This document shows, piece by piece, positions 50,927 through 59,371 of a stretch of 64,000 nucleotides of DNA. The notes below the pieces were generated by a model. The model was not told the DNA's origin, made no database searches, and worked only from the letters and a program-made list of their open reading frames with translations. The number at the start of each line of letters is the position of its first letter. The first letter of the stretch is position 1. A program made the translations under genes and the position numbers. The DNA is from JAMXLO01 sp963819855. GTDB taxonomy: Bacteria > Pseudomonadota > Alphaproteobacteria > Acetobacterales > Acetobacteraceae. The DNA lies in NCBI GenBank assembly GCA_963819855.1, contig CAWFYC010000002.1:62001-126000 (forward strand), given 5' to 3'.

Positions 50927-52024
50927 TCAGTCGAACATCAGTACCGTGCGGGCGACCTCGCCGGCCTTCATGGCACGGAAGGCTTCGTTGATGTCGCCCA
51001 GATGGCCGCGGCGGCTGATCATCGAGTCCAGATCCAGCCGACCCTGGCGGTAGAATTCCAGATAGTTCGGAATGTCGGTGCGGAACTGGTTCGAACCCAT
51101 CCGCGAGGTCTGCACGCGGCACTCCGGCCGGATCGCCATCCAGGGAAACTCGATCACCGCATCCGGCGGCAGCACGCCGACAATGGTCGCGGTGCCGCGC
51201 ACCGCCAGGGACTCGATCGCCTGCCGGCACAGCGTCGCAATGCCCACCGCCTCGAACGCATGATCGACGCCCAGCCCCTTGGTCAACGCGCGCACCGCCT
51301 CTACCGGATCATCCTGCGTACTGTTGACCGTGTGCGTCGCGCCCACGCCCTTCGCCATCTCCAGCTTGGCATCGAACTGGTCCACCGCAATGATCTGCCG
51401 CGCGCCGCCGATCCGCGCGCCCTGCACAATGGAAAGCCCGACACCGCCGCAACCGAACACGGCAACCGTCTGTCCCGCCTGCAATCCCGCGCTGCGCAAT
51501 GCGGCGCCGACGCCGGTCAGCACGCCGCACCCCACCAGCGCCGCGCGGTCCAGCGGAATTTCGGGCTCGATGCGCACCAGCGAATTCTCGTGCAGCAGCA
51601 TGTGTTCGGCATAGCTGCCGATCGCGGCGAAGGTGCGGAACGGGTTTCCCCCCTGTGATACACGCGGCGTTGCGGATTCGGCGCGCGCGACGATTCCGCC
51701 GGTGCACACGTTCGGATGGCCGCTCAGGCATTGCGGACAGGTGCCGCAGAAGCCGGACAGACAGGCAACGACGTGATCGCCGACCCGCATCGTGGTGACA
51801 TCGGCGCCTACCGCCTCGACCACGCCCGCGCCTTCATGGCCCAGGACGAACGGTCGATCCAGCGGGAAGCGTCCGAGCCCGTCCACCACGTGCAGGTCGC
51901 TGTGACACACGCCGGTGGCGACCGTGCGCACCAGCACTTCGCGCCCCCACGGCCGGTCGATCTCCACCTGCTCGATGGTCAGCGGTGCGTGCACCTCGCG
52001 GAAGACGGCAGCGGACATTTCCAT
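50927..52024 (-). CDS. zinc-dependent alcohol dehydrogenase (class III-like)
   Basis: A 365-aa MDR-family zinc alcohol dehydrogenase. Catalytic zinc ligands are in GVCHSDLHVVDG and FVLGHEGAGVVEAVG, the structural zinc lobe is GFCGTCPQCLSGHPNVC, and the Rossmann site is VFGCGGVGLSIVQGARIGG. The overall arrangement is like the class III / formaldehyde-dehydrogenase-related branch. The start at 52024 is chosen from two close ATG codons; a weak AAGG lies upstream. It is divergent from an old-yellow-enzyme gene across 76 bases, so both may answer to one regulator. Confidence 0.9.
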   Translation of the reverse strand: MEMSAAVFREVHAPLTIEQVEIDRPWGREVLVRTVATGVCHSDLHVVDGLGRFPLDRPFVLGHEGAGVVEAVGADVTTMRVGDHVVACLSGFCGTCPQCLSGHPNVCTGGIVARAESATPRVSQGGNPFRTFAAIGSYAEHMLLHENSLVRIEPEIPLDRAALVGCGVLTGVGAALRSAGLQAGQTVAVFGCGGVGLSIVQGARIGGARQIIAVDQFDAKLEMAKGVGATHTVNSTQDDPVEAVRALTKGLGVDHAFEAVGIATLCRQAIESLAVRGTATIVGVLPPDAVIEFPWMAIRPECRVQTSRMGSNQFRTDIPNYLEFYRQGRLDLDSMISRRGHLGDINEAFRAMKAGEVARTVLMFD

Positions 52025-52100
52025 TTCGGGTGCCTTATTGACACTGCGGCTCGATTGGGGAACGTGCCCGAACGTTATCGCAAATCCGGAGATCGCACCA

Positions 52101-53294
52101 ATGGCGAGCGGGCCGCTCCTGTTCACGCCGATCACGCTGCGTGGCATCACCGCGCGCAATCGCGTCGTGGTGTCGCCGATGTGTCAGTACGTTTCGGTCG
52201 ATGGCGGCCCGACCGACTGGCAGTTCGTGCATTTCGGTCGCTACGCGATGGGCGGCGCCGGCATCGTGTTCGGCGAGGAGACCGCGGTCGAGGCGCGTGG
52301 GCGCAAGACCTATCATTGCGCCGGCATCTGGAACGATCACCAGTCGCGCGCGTATCGCCGCATCACCGACTTCATCAAGCAGATGGGTGCGGTCCCGGCG
52401 ATCCAGCTCGGTCATTGCGGCCGCAACGCCGGCTCGCATGGCGCAATGGAGGAATGGCGCGCGCTCGATGAACGCGACGCGCGGGCCGGCATGCCGCCGT
52501 GGCGCGGCCTCGCGCCGAGCCCGCTGCCGGCACGGCGTGGCTTTCCGGTGCCGATCGAGATGGACCGCGACGACATCCGCGCCGTGCTCGCCGCGTTCCG
52601 CGATGCCGCGCGCCGCGCCACCGATGCCGGCTATGACATCTGCGAAATCCACGGCGCGCACGGCTATCTGATCCACCAGTTTCTGTCGCCGGTGTCGAAC
52701 CATCGCACCGATGCCTATGGCGGATCGCGCGAGCACCGCATGCGGTTCGCACTCGAGGTTGCCGAGACCGTGCGGGCCGCCTGGCCGCAGGACCGGCCGC
52801 TGTTCTTCCGCGTCTCCGCGGTGGACGGCAAAGGCGGACAGTGGGGCCTGGACGACACAGTGGCGTTGGCCCACGAACTGCGCGCGCGCGACATCGATCT
52901 GGTGGACTGCTCATCCGGCGGCATCAGCGGTGACTCCGACATGGCGCTGGTGCCGCGTGTGCCTGGTTATCAGGTGCAGTACGCATCGCGGGTACGCCGC
53001 GAGACCGGCATCATGACCATGGCGGTCGGGCTGATCACCGAACCGTTGCAGGCGGAAGCCGTGCTGCAGGATGGCCACGCCGACCTGGTGGCGATGGCGC
53101 GCGAGTTGATGGTTCACGCCGACTGGCCGTTGCGCGCCGCGAAGGAACTACAGGCCGGACACTACGACCTGATGGCGCCGTCGATCGCGCACCGGCTGCG
53201 CCGCCGCGACGAGCAGGCGGTGGCCTACCCGCCGGGCAGCGCGGTGGAAATCCCGATCAGCGCCGACCGCCGCGAGTCCTACCGCTGGCAGTGA
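52101..53294 (+). CDS. NADH:flavin oxidoreductase (old yellow enzyme family)
   Basis: A 397-aa FMN-dependent TIM-barrel enzyme. It shows LLFTPITLRGITARNRVVVS, SPMCQYVSVDGGPTDWQFVH, IQLGHCGRNAGSHG, then ICEIHGAHGYLIHQFLSPVS and HRTDAYGGSREHRMRF, with the flavin-phosphate loop near ADLVAMARELM. This matches the YqjM/2,4-dienoyl-CoA reductase-like OYE class. Such enzymes reduce activated alkenes. ATG 52101 follows GGAGATC-type sequence; the upstream extension is antisense to the alcohol dehydrogenase. Its 3' end overlaps the convergent PLD gene by 38 bases. Confidence 0.9.
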   Translation: MASGPLLFTPITLRGITARNRVVVSPMCQYVSVDGGPTDWQFVHFGRYAMGGAGIVFGEETAVEARGRKTYHCAGIWNDHQSRAYRRITDFIKQMGAVPAIQLGHCGRNAGSHGAMEEWRALDERDARAGMPPWRGLAPSPLPARRGFPVPIEMDRDDIRAVLAAFRDAARRATDAGYDICEIHGAHGYLIHQFLSPVSNHRTDAYGGSREHRMRFALEVAETVRAAWPQDRPLFFRVSAVDGKGGQWGLDDTVALAHELRARDIDLVDCSSGGISGDSDMALVPRVPGYQVQYASRVRRETGIMTMAVGLITEPLQAEAVLQDGHADLVAMARELMVHADWPLRAAKELQAGHYDLMAPSIAHRLRRRDEQAVAYPPGSAVEIPISADRRESYRWQ

Positions 53295-55197
53295 CCGGTG
53301 CCGCGGCGGCGTGGCCCGCGGCAGGAGCGTGCCCCTTGGCAGCAGCATGGCCCGCGGCACGGGTCAGGTGCGCGGTCGTGCTGGGCTCCGCATTCAGCCA
53401 GAATTGCAGTTCGGCCGAGGTGACCTTGCCATCCTTGATGTAGCGGTCCTGCCAGGCATCGGTGGCATCCAGCGGTTTGCCGAACTGCTCCGGGTTCTGG
53501 TTGAGCCACCAGCGCCACGCATAGTGATCGTACACATCCAGCACGTGGCAGGCATAGGCCTCGGCCAGCGCGCGGTGGCCGCGCACCACCACCATGTTCT
53601 CGTCGTTGTTGTGCGAAGCTCGATAGCCCAGGTTGTGCGAACCGGTCACCACGACGCAGTCGTCGCTGAACGGGTCGATCACCAGAATCTTGTCGTGGAT
53701 GATCGCGAAACCCGCCTTGTTCAGTTCGGCTTCCCAGGCGCCGAACGCATCGGTCTTGTTCACCTGCGTCGCCGGAATGACGCGGAAGTCCGGCTGCGCC
53801 CTGCCTTGCGGATTTTCGCCGATGGTCGCGACCTGTGGTCGCTTGCCGCGCCCCTCCGGTGCGGTGTCGCTGCCGCCGTCCAACGCTGTCTTGAAGTTCA
53901 TCGCGTTGCTCGCGCTGGTCAGCGCGCCGCGCACAAACAGCGACGCGTTCGCGCGCAGGGCCTCGCCGGCCGCATCGAGGATCGAGTGGTTGCCCGGCTC
54001 GAAGGCAAGGAACAGCACCGCAGATTTCGCGCCCTTGATCAGATCGAACAGCAGATTGACGTCGGCCGGATCCTCGCGCGGCGGCGAGGTGATCGCCCTT
54101 TTGGTGTTGGGCGAGAACAGCATCTGAACCGTGGCGCTGCCGTCCTCCAACCGCAACGGCTGCTGCAGCAGTGCTTCGTTGTGCTGCTGCGTCCACTGCC
54201 GGAAGGTCGGACCTTGCCACGCCTCATCGCCGCGCTGGGCGCTGCCGGTGTCCCGCTCCAGTTCGTCCCAGTATGCCGAGTAGTGCGCCGCGACGGCCGG
54301 GCTGGTGATCAGCAGCGCGTTGTTGGTCTGCGCCGCCAACGCGTTCATCGTCCAGTTGGTGGAGCCGGTCAGCACCGCCACCGGCTGATCGGCTTGCTTC
54401 AGGACCAGGAACTTGTTGTGCGGAATGTGTCCCGATGGAAGGATCCGATCGGTCACCGGCACGCCGGCCGCTTTCAGATTGGCTCGGTTCTCGCTGTGGG
54501 TATCGTCGGTCGCGGGCTCCCCGGTGGTCCGGTTTGCCGCCGCCCGCTCGTTCCCCAGAATCACCGCCCGCGCCGCCGCCGAGCCGTGGTCGCTGGCCTG
54601 TAGCCGCACCTCTAGTCCTTGCGGATCGCTCAGCTCATAGAGGGCGGCGCGGATCTCGCCACTCTTGTCGTCCGCCTGATCGAGCAGCGCCGTCAGCGCA
54701 TCCTCCAGTTGGCCCTCGAGCGCCTGGCGCAAACTGTCCTTCGGATCGGCGATATGGCGCATCAGGCGGTCGACACTCGGAGTCCCCAGGGTATGGGCAA
54801 CCATCTGCGTCGCCAGGATGCCGCGATTGAAATACGCCTTGAACAGGCCGCGGTCGGGGGTGATCGCCACCGGATTGGTGACCAGCGCATCGACGCCGGC
54901 AAGCGGCTGCAGCGCGCCCGGTGTCCCTCCCATGGGCACGATCCGATAACGGAACATGCCGCCCCGTCTGGCACCGAGGTCCTTCCACCAGTATTTCTGC
55001 ACCGGCGCCTGCTCGGTGGTCTCCTTGGCGTCGCTCTGGGTGGCCTCGAAGCGCGCCAGTGCCGGCAGCGGCTCCCAGGTTCCAGCATGCACGTCGCCGC
55101 GGTAGACGGCGAAGCCCAGGCAGTCCTTCAGCTTCTGTTCGAAGCTCCACGCAAACACCGCGATGTCATTGTTCGAGAACGCAAGCGCCTTCGGCAT
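53257..55197 (-). CDS. phospholipase D-like protein with two HKD-type motifs
   Basis: A 646-aa protein of the PLD superfamily. The first HKD-type motif is HIPHNKFLVLKQADQPVAVL with GSTNWTMNAL; the second is FAIIHDKILVIDPFSDDCVV with TGSHNLGYRASHNNDEN. PLD enzymes hydrolyse phosphodiester bonds in lipids or nucleic acids. About 130 N-terminal residues and a long helical insert before the first motif are unusual. There is no signal peptide; the tail is rich in Ala, Gly and His (AAGHAAAKGHAPAAGHAAA). GGGGGG precedes ATG 55197. It is divergent from a DUF2278 gene across 136 bases. Confidence 0.82.
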   Translation of the reverse strand: MPKALAFSNNDIAVFAWSFEQKLKDCLGFAVYRGDVHAGTWEPLPALARFEATQSDAKETTEQAPVQKYWWKDLGARRGGMFRYRIVPMGGTPGALQPLAGVDALVTNPVAITPDRGLFKAYFNRGILATQMVAHTLGTPSVDRLMRHIADPKDSLRQALEGQLEDALTALLDQADDKSGEIRAALYELSDPQGLEVRLQASDHGSAAARAVILGNERAAANRTTGEPATDDTHSENRANLKAAGVPVTDRILPSGHIPHNKFLVLKQADQPVAVLTGSTNWTMNALAAQTNNALLITSPAVAAHYSAYWDELERDTGSAQRGDEAWQGPTFRQWTQQHNEALLQQPLRLEDGSATVQMLFSPNTKRAITSPPREDPADVNLLFDLIKGAKSAVLFLAFEPGNHSILDAAGEALRANASLFVRGALTSASNAMNFKTALDGGSDTAPEGRGKRPQVATIGENPQGRAQPDFRVIPATQVNKTDAFGAWEAELNKAGFAIIHDKILVIDPFSDDCVVVTGSHNLGYRASHNNDENMVVVRGHRALAEAYACHVLDVYDHYAWRWWLNQNPEQFGKPLDATDAWQDRYIKDGKVTSAELQFWLNAEPSTTAHLTRAAGHAAAKGHAPAAGHAAAAPVTASGRTRGGRR

Positions 55198-55333
55198 CTG
55201 ATTGTCCCCCCAACGAGTGAAAATGGTTCTAGCGCATGGTGCGGCTGAGTGTGTGAGGGATTTCACACACGGGCGGAATATTCGATGCTAGCGTGCCTGG
55301 CTACGCGACTGGTCAACTATAGGGGGAAGCACG

Positions 55334-55978
55334 ATGGCGATCAGGTACGGGGTGCTACGCGGGCGGGTCGAGAAGCTGCTGCACCATTCCGCGCAGGATC
55401 GGGCGCCGCATGTCGAGGTGCTGGTGCAGACCCCGGATGGTGCGTGGCGGCTGGCGGTCAATGTCCGGTCGGACGACGAGACCAATCTGCTGTTCCATAT
55501 CGAGACGGACTTTCACCATCCGATCCTCGATGCCATTGGTGCACTGCCCGTGGGCCTGACCAAGCCGGCAGACGACGACCACACGGTGCGCTTGGACTAT
55601 GTGCGCGGTGCCATGTTCGACAGCACGGCGATGCAGCAGGTCGCGGCAACCGCGGTCGGTGACCCCAATGAGCTCGACGACCGGCTGAGCGAGGTGCTGG
55701 AGCGCGCGATCCAGACCGACGGCGCCGAGGTGTTCGCGTTCGGCAATCCGTGGCCGCAGGAGCGCAAGCCGGACCAGTATTTCCACTTCACGCCGGGCCG
55801 CGGCGTGCACGATCTGCATATGAACCAAGGCAGCCCGCCGCCGCACGCCCGCGACGACGGAGTCTGGCAGGACGGCGGGCTGATCGTGCGCTTCCCCGGT
55901 GGCCCGACCTCCGCCTTCTTCTTCGCGTTCCAAAGCCAGGTCTGGACCACGGACGATACCACCGGGGCGCCTGCCTAG
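55334..55978 (+). CDS. DUF2278 (YukJ-like) family protein
   Basis: A 214-aa protein that follows the DUF2278/YukJ family: YGVLRGRVEKLLHHSAQD, RLAVNVRSDDETNLLFHI, LDYVRGAMFDS, EVFAFGNPWPQERKPDQYFH, the GRGVHDLHMNQGSPP motif and DDGVWQDGGLIVRFPG. The His/Asp/Asn-rich HDLHMNQG element suggests a metal-binding catalytic site, but the family's function is unknown. The start at 55334 is preceded by GGGGGAAGC. It is divergent from the PLD-like gene with a 136-base shared promoter region, so joint regulation is likely. Confidence 0.85.
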   Translation: MAIRYGVLRGRVEKLLHHSAQDRAPHVEVLVQTPDGAWRLAVNVRSDDETNLLFHIETDFHHPILDAIGALPVGLTKPADDDHTVRLDYVRGAMFDSTAMQQVAATAVGDPNELDDRLSEVLERAIQTDGAEVFAFGNPWPQERKPDQYFHFTPGRGVHDLHMNQGSPPPHARDDGVWQDGGLIVRFPGGPTSAFFFAFQSQVWTTDDTTGAPA

Positions 55979-56339
55979 CGGATGAAGTCCAACGCTTGGT
56001 TCCGTACTCGCTCGGCTAGAACCTGCCGCGGCATCGCAAGCATTTTCGACCGCCGATAACGCAGAAGCACGCAGAAGGGGCCTGAGTGCTTCGGCGCGTT
56101 AGCGCCAATAAACCAATTGCTTGCGCGGTGCTTAATCTGCGTGCATCTGCGTTATCTGTGGTAGAAATTCCTTGTTTGCTTGACTTACGCTACCGTAGCC
56201 GGACTCATCCGTCAGTTTTTCACCACCAGGCTGCTTGATCGTTCCGGCCCGAGTAACCAGTATCGGGACGCTAGGCAGCCACCGCGATAGTCGGCGGCGC
56301 GGAGGACACCCATGCCGCCACTGAACGGCCACTGAGTAC
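55979..56339. other. intergenic region without a gene, holding an inverted repeat
   Basis: No gene is recognised in these 361 bases. The central part is an inverted repeat (56055-56161, listed separately). The 56160-56339 part is AT-richer and should contain the promoter of the MFS exporter, but no clear box is visible. Confidence 0.5.
56055..56161. repeat. inverted repeat of the ATAACGCAGA/TGCACGCAGA type
   Basis: Left arm 56055-56077 (GATAACGCAGAAGCACGCAG) and right arm 56134-56161 (CTGCGTGCATCTGCGTTATC) are inverted copies with one mismatch in the core, flanking about 57 bases without coding sequence. It looks like a non-autonomous element of the same style as the CACGGATGCA repeats near 59 kb. 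Confidence 0.75.
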
Positions 56340-57890
56340 ATGGCTGTCGCGGCCGCCATCGCGTTGCCGGAGCGCGTGCAGCATCGCGGCATGATCACCG
56401 CGTGCATCATCTGCGCCACCCTGCTGCAATCGCTCGACCAGACCATCGCCAACGTGGCGCTGCCCTACATGCAGGGCAGCTTCTCGGCGAGCTACGACGA
56501 GATCACCTGGGTGCTCACCACCTACATCACCGCCGCGGCGATCATGACCGCGCCGGTAGGCTGGCTCGCCGCGCGGTTCGGCCGCAAGCGGCTGTTCGTG
56601 GTGTGCATCGTCAGCTTCACCATCACCTCGATGCTGTGCGGCGCAGCACAGTCGCTGGAGCAAATCGTATTGTTCCGCCTGATGCAGGGCGTGAGCAGTG
56701 CCGCGCTGGTGCCGCTGTCGCAGGCGATCCTGTTCGACATCTATCCCCCCGAGCGACGCGGCTTCGCGATGGCGGTGTGGGGCATGGGGGTGATGATCGG
56801 TCCGATCCTGGGACCCACTCTCGGCGGCTATCTCACCGAGACCTACAACTGGCGCTACGTGTTCTACATCAACCTGCCGTTCGGCGTACTGGCGACGCTC
56901 GGGCTGCTGGCGTTCATGCACGAGACCGAAGGCGAGAGCCATCTGCGCTTCGACTGGCTTGGCTTTGTCGTGCTCAGCACCGGCATCGGCGCGTTGCAGA
57001 TGGTGCTGGACCGCGGCAACGACCAGGACTGGTTCACCTCGCGTGAGATCTTGATCGAGGCCGTGTTTGCCGGTCTCGGCATCTATCTGTTCCTGGTGCA
57101 CATGGCCTGGGCGCCGCGGCCGTTGATTCGCCCGGCACTGTTCCGCGACGTCAATTTTTCCGTCGGACTGGTGCTGATGTTCGCGATCGGCACTCTGCTG
57201 GTCTCATCGATCGCGCTGATGGCGCCGTGGCTCCAGACGCTGGGCAGTTACCCGGTGGCGACCGCCGGCCTGCTGATGGCGCCGCGTGGCGCCGGCACGT
57301 TGATCGCCATCGTGCTGTGCGGTCACGTGTTCGCGCGCGTCGATCCGCGCTGGCTGGCGGCGATCGGTCTGCTGCTGCAATGCTGGTCGTTCTGGACCAT
57401 GACCGGCTGGACGCCGGATGTGTCGGCACATGAGATCGTCATCGCCGTCGCGGTGCAGGGCGCCGGCCTCGGCATGGTGTTCACGCAATTGCAGGTGCTG
57501 GCCTTCGCCACGCTCGCCCCCGGCCTGCGCACCGAGGGCGCCGCGCTGTTCAGCCTGGGTCGCAATATCGGTGCGGCGATCGGCGTGTCGGTGACGACCT
57601 CGCTGCTTGCCCACAACGCGCAGGCGCTGCACGAGATGATCGGCGCCTCGGTCAATCCGTTCAACCGCGCATTGCAGGCGCTCGGATCGGCGAGGCAGTG
57701 GCTCGATCCGGCGAGTCATCACGGCGCGACGATGCTGGATCGGATCATCAACCACCAGGCGCAGATCATCGCCTATGCGGACGACTACGTGCTGATGATC
57801 TTCACCACCATACCGTCGCTGCTGCTGCTGCTGCTCATGCGCCGCCCGCGCCACGCCCCGACGGCAGACGCGATGGCGGCGAGCGAATGA
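56340..57890 (+). CDS. MFS multidrug exporter, EmrB/QacA (DHA2) type
   Basis: A 516-aa exporter with about 14 membrane helices. Helix 1 carries LLQSLDQTIANVALPYMQGS, the DHA2 motif with the functional Asp; loop 2-3 is VGWLAARFGRKRLF; motif C is GMGVMIGPILGPTLGGYL followed by WRYVFYINLPFG. These place it in the EmrB/QacA subfamily, which exports drugs, dyes or bile-salt-like compounds by proton antiport. No EmrA-type membrane fusion protein is adjacent. The gene converges on an aldo/keto reductase with a nine-base gap. Confidence 0.92.
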   Translation: MAVAAAIALPERVQHRGMITACIICATLLQSLDQTIANVALPYMQGSFSASYDEITWVLTTYITAAAIMTAPVGWLAARFGRKRLFVVCIVSFTITSMLCGAAQSLEQIVLFRLMQGVSSAALVPLSQAILFDIYPPERRGFAMAVWGMGVMIGPILGPTLGGYLTETYNWRYVFYINLPFGVLATLGLLAFMHETEGESHLRFDWLGFVVLSTGIGALQMVLDRGNDQDWFTSREILIEAVFAGLGIYLFLVHMAWAPRPLIRPALFRDVNFSVGLVLMFAIGTLLVSSIALMAPWLQTLGSYPVATAGLLMAPRGAGTLIAIVLCGHVFARVDPRWLAAIGLLLQCWSFWTMTGWTPDVSAHEIVIAVAVQGAGLGMVFTQLQVLAFATLAPGLRTEGAALFSLGRNIGAAIGVSVTTSLLAHNAQALHEMIGASVNPFNRALQALGSARQWLDPASHHGATMLDRIINHQAQIIAYADDYVLMIFTTIPSLLLLLLMRRPRHAPTADAMAASE

Positions 57891-57899
57891 CGGCAGCGA

Positions 57900-58847
57900 T
57901 CATCCGCTCGCTGCGTTGAGTTGCTCGATGTCCTGCGTGCTGAGACTGAGCTCGGCCGACTTCACGATGTCCTGCAACTGCTCCAGGTTGGTTGCGCTGG
58001 CGATCGGCGCCGTCACGCTTGGCCGCGCGATCAGCCAGGCCAACGCCACCTGCGCCGGTGTCGCCTTGTGCCGTGCCGCCACGTCATCCAATGCCTTCAG
58101 CACGCCGCGGCCGCGCTCGTCGAGGTACTTCTTGACGCCACCACCGCGCGGGCTTTTGCCCAGGTCCGCCTCGGACCGGTACTTGCCGGTGAGGAACCCC
58201 GCGGCCAGCGCGTAGTAGTTGATCACCCCGAGACCTTCGGTCTGGCACAGCCCTTCCAGTTCCGTCTCGAACGCCGGACGTTCGACCAGGTTGTACAGCG
58301 GCTGCAACAATTCGTAGCGTGGCAGGCCGTGCGCCTTGCTGACCTCCAGCGCCGACTTCAACCGCGCGGGGGTGAAGTTGGAGGCGCCGAGAGCGCGCAC
58401 CTTGCCCTGCTTCACCAGGTCGGCGAAGGCCTGCGCGGTCTCCTCCTGCGGCGTGTCCGGATCGTCGCGGTGCGCCTGATACAGATCGATCACGTCGGTT
58501 TGCAGCCGTTTCAGCGACGCATCGGCCTCCTGCATGATCCAGGCGCGCGACAGCCCCTTGTCGCCGGAACCCATCGGCGCGCCGACCTTGGTGGCGATGA
58601 TCACGTCGTCACGCTTGCCGCGACGCTTCAACCAGTTGCCGATCACGATCTCGGACTCGCCGCCCTGGTGACCGCGCGCCCAGACCGAATATACGTCCGC
58701 AGTGTCGATCGCATTGATACCCGCCGCGACGCACGCGTCCAGCAGTCTGAACGAGGTTGCCTCGTCGGCGGTCCAGCCGAATACGTTGCCGCCGAACATC
58801 AGCGGCGGGAGTTCGATGTCGGAACGGCCTAGTTGGCGTTTCTGCAC
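57900..58847 (-). CDS. aldo/keto reductase
   Basis: A 315-aa aldo/keto reductase with the tetrad residues in AINAIDTADVYSVWA-type text (AGINAIDTADVYS), VIIATKVGAPMGSGDKG and DVIDLYQAHRDDPDTP, and the cofactor loop TAPIASATNLEQLQDIVKSA. It is of the YajO/Tas-like class and is not closely similar to the enzyme at 22807. It stands alone, convergent with the exporter and divergent from the repeat-framed GxxExxY gene. Substrate unknown. Confidence 0.9.
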   Translation of the reverse strand: MQKRQLGRSDIELPPLMFGGNVFGWTADEATSFRLLDACVAAGINAIDTADVYSVWARGHQGGESEIVIGNWLKRRGKRDDVIIATKVGAPMGSGDKGLSRAWIMQEADASLKRLQTDVIDLYQAHRDDPDTPQEETAQAFADLVKQGKVRALGASNFTPARLKSALEVSKAHGLPRYELLQPLYNLVERPAFETELEGLCQTEGLGVINYYALAAGFLTGKYRSEADLGKSPRGGGVKKYLDERGRGVLKALDDVAARHKATPAQVALAWLIARPSVTAPIASATNLEQLQDIVKSAELSLSTQDIEQLNAASG

Positions 58848-58920
58848 TGCTGTGGTCCTTTTGCTGTAACCCGTAAGGATAGCAATTTGGTACGCCTTTT
58901 CGGTTCATATGACAAAGGAA

Positions 58921-58957
58921 GATGAAACCACGGATGCACACGGATGCACACGGATGA
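58921..58957. repeat. left inverted repeat of the GxxExxY element
   Basis: GATGAAACCACGGATGCACA followed by two further CGGATGCACA-like steps. It is an inverted copy of 59335-59371 and overlaps the start codon of the GxxExxY gene, whose first codons (ATGCACACGGATGAG) are part of the repeat. Confidence 0.8.
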
Positions 58958-59321
58958 GATGAAGTTCGGCCGTCTGTCGGAACGGATCATTGGGTGTGCT
59001 ATCACCGTTGCCAATACGCTCGGAGCAGGATTCGTCGAGAAAGTGTACGAAAATGCATTGGCGCACGAACTTCGCAAGGCAGACCTCCCGGTTGAGCAAC
59101 AATGTGGCGTCGCCGTTCGGTACGACGGCGTGATCGTCGGCGAATACACCATCGATCTGTTGGTGGACCACTCCGTGGTCGTCGAGCTGAAGGCGGTCCG
59201 GATGTTGGACGACATCCATCGTGCCCAGTGCCTGAACTATCTGAAAGCCACCGGACTCCAACTTTGCCTGCTGATCAACTTTGGCAATCCTCGGCTGGAG
59301 ATCAAACGCCTCGTACTGTGA
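58944..59321 (+). CDS. GxxExxY family protein (putative PD-(D/E)XK-like)
   Basis: A 125-aa member of the GxxExxY family (TIGR04256 type). The name motif is GAGFVEKVYENALAHELRKA. Later, GEYTIDLLVDHSVVVELKAV has the Asp...Glu-x-Lys spacing of a PD-(D/E)XK nuclease core, and AQCLNYLKATGLQLCLLINF follows as in relatives. Function is unproven. The ATG at 58944 lies inside the left flanking repeat; ATG 58959 would avoid this. The gene is framed by near-perfect inverted repeats of about 37 bases, as these genes often are, suggesting a small mobile or domesticated element. Confidence 0.85.
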   Translation: MHTDEMKFGRLSERIIGCAITVANTLGAGFVEKVYENALAHELRKADLPVEQQCGVAVRYDGVIVGEYTIDLLVDHSVVVELKAVRMLDDIHRAQCLNYLKATGLQLCLLINFGNPRLEIKRLVL

Positions 59322-59334
59322 CCATGAAGCGCGA

Positions 59335-59371
59335 TATCCGTGTTCATCCGTGTGCATCCGTGGTTTCAATC
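59335..59371. repeat. right inverted repeat of the GxxExxY element
   Basis: TATCCGTGTTCATCCGTGTG followed by CATCCGTGGTTTCAATC; its reverse complement begins GATTGAAACCACGGATGCAC and matches 58921-58957 with few differences. It abuts the stop codon of the convergent binding-protein gene (59370-59372). Confidence 0.8.
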
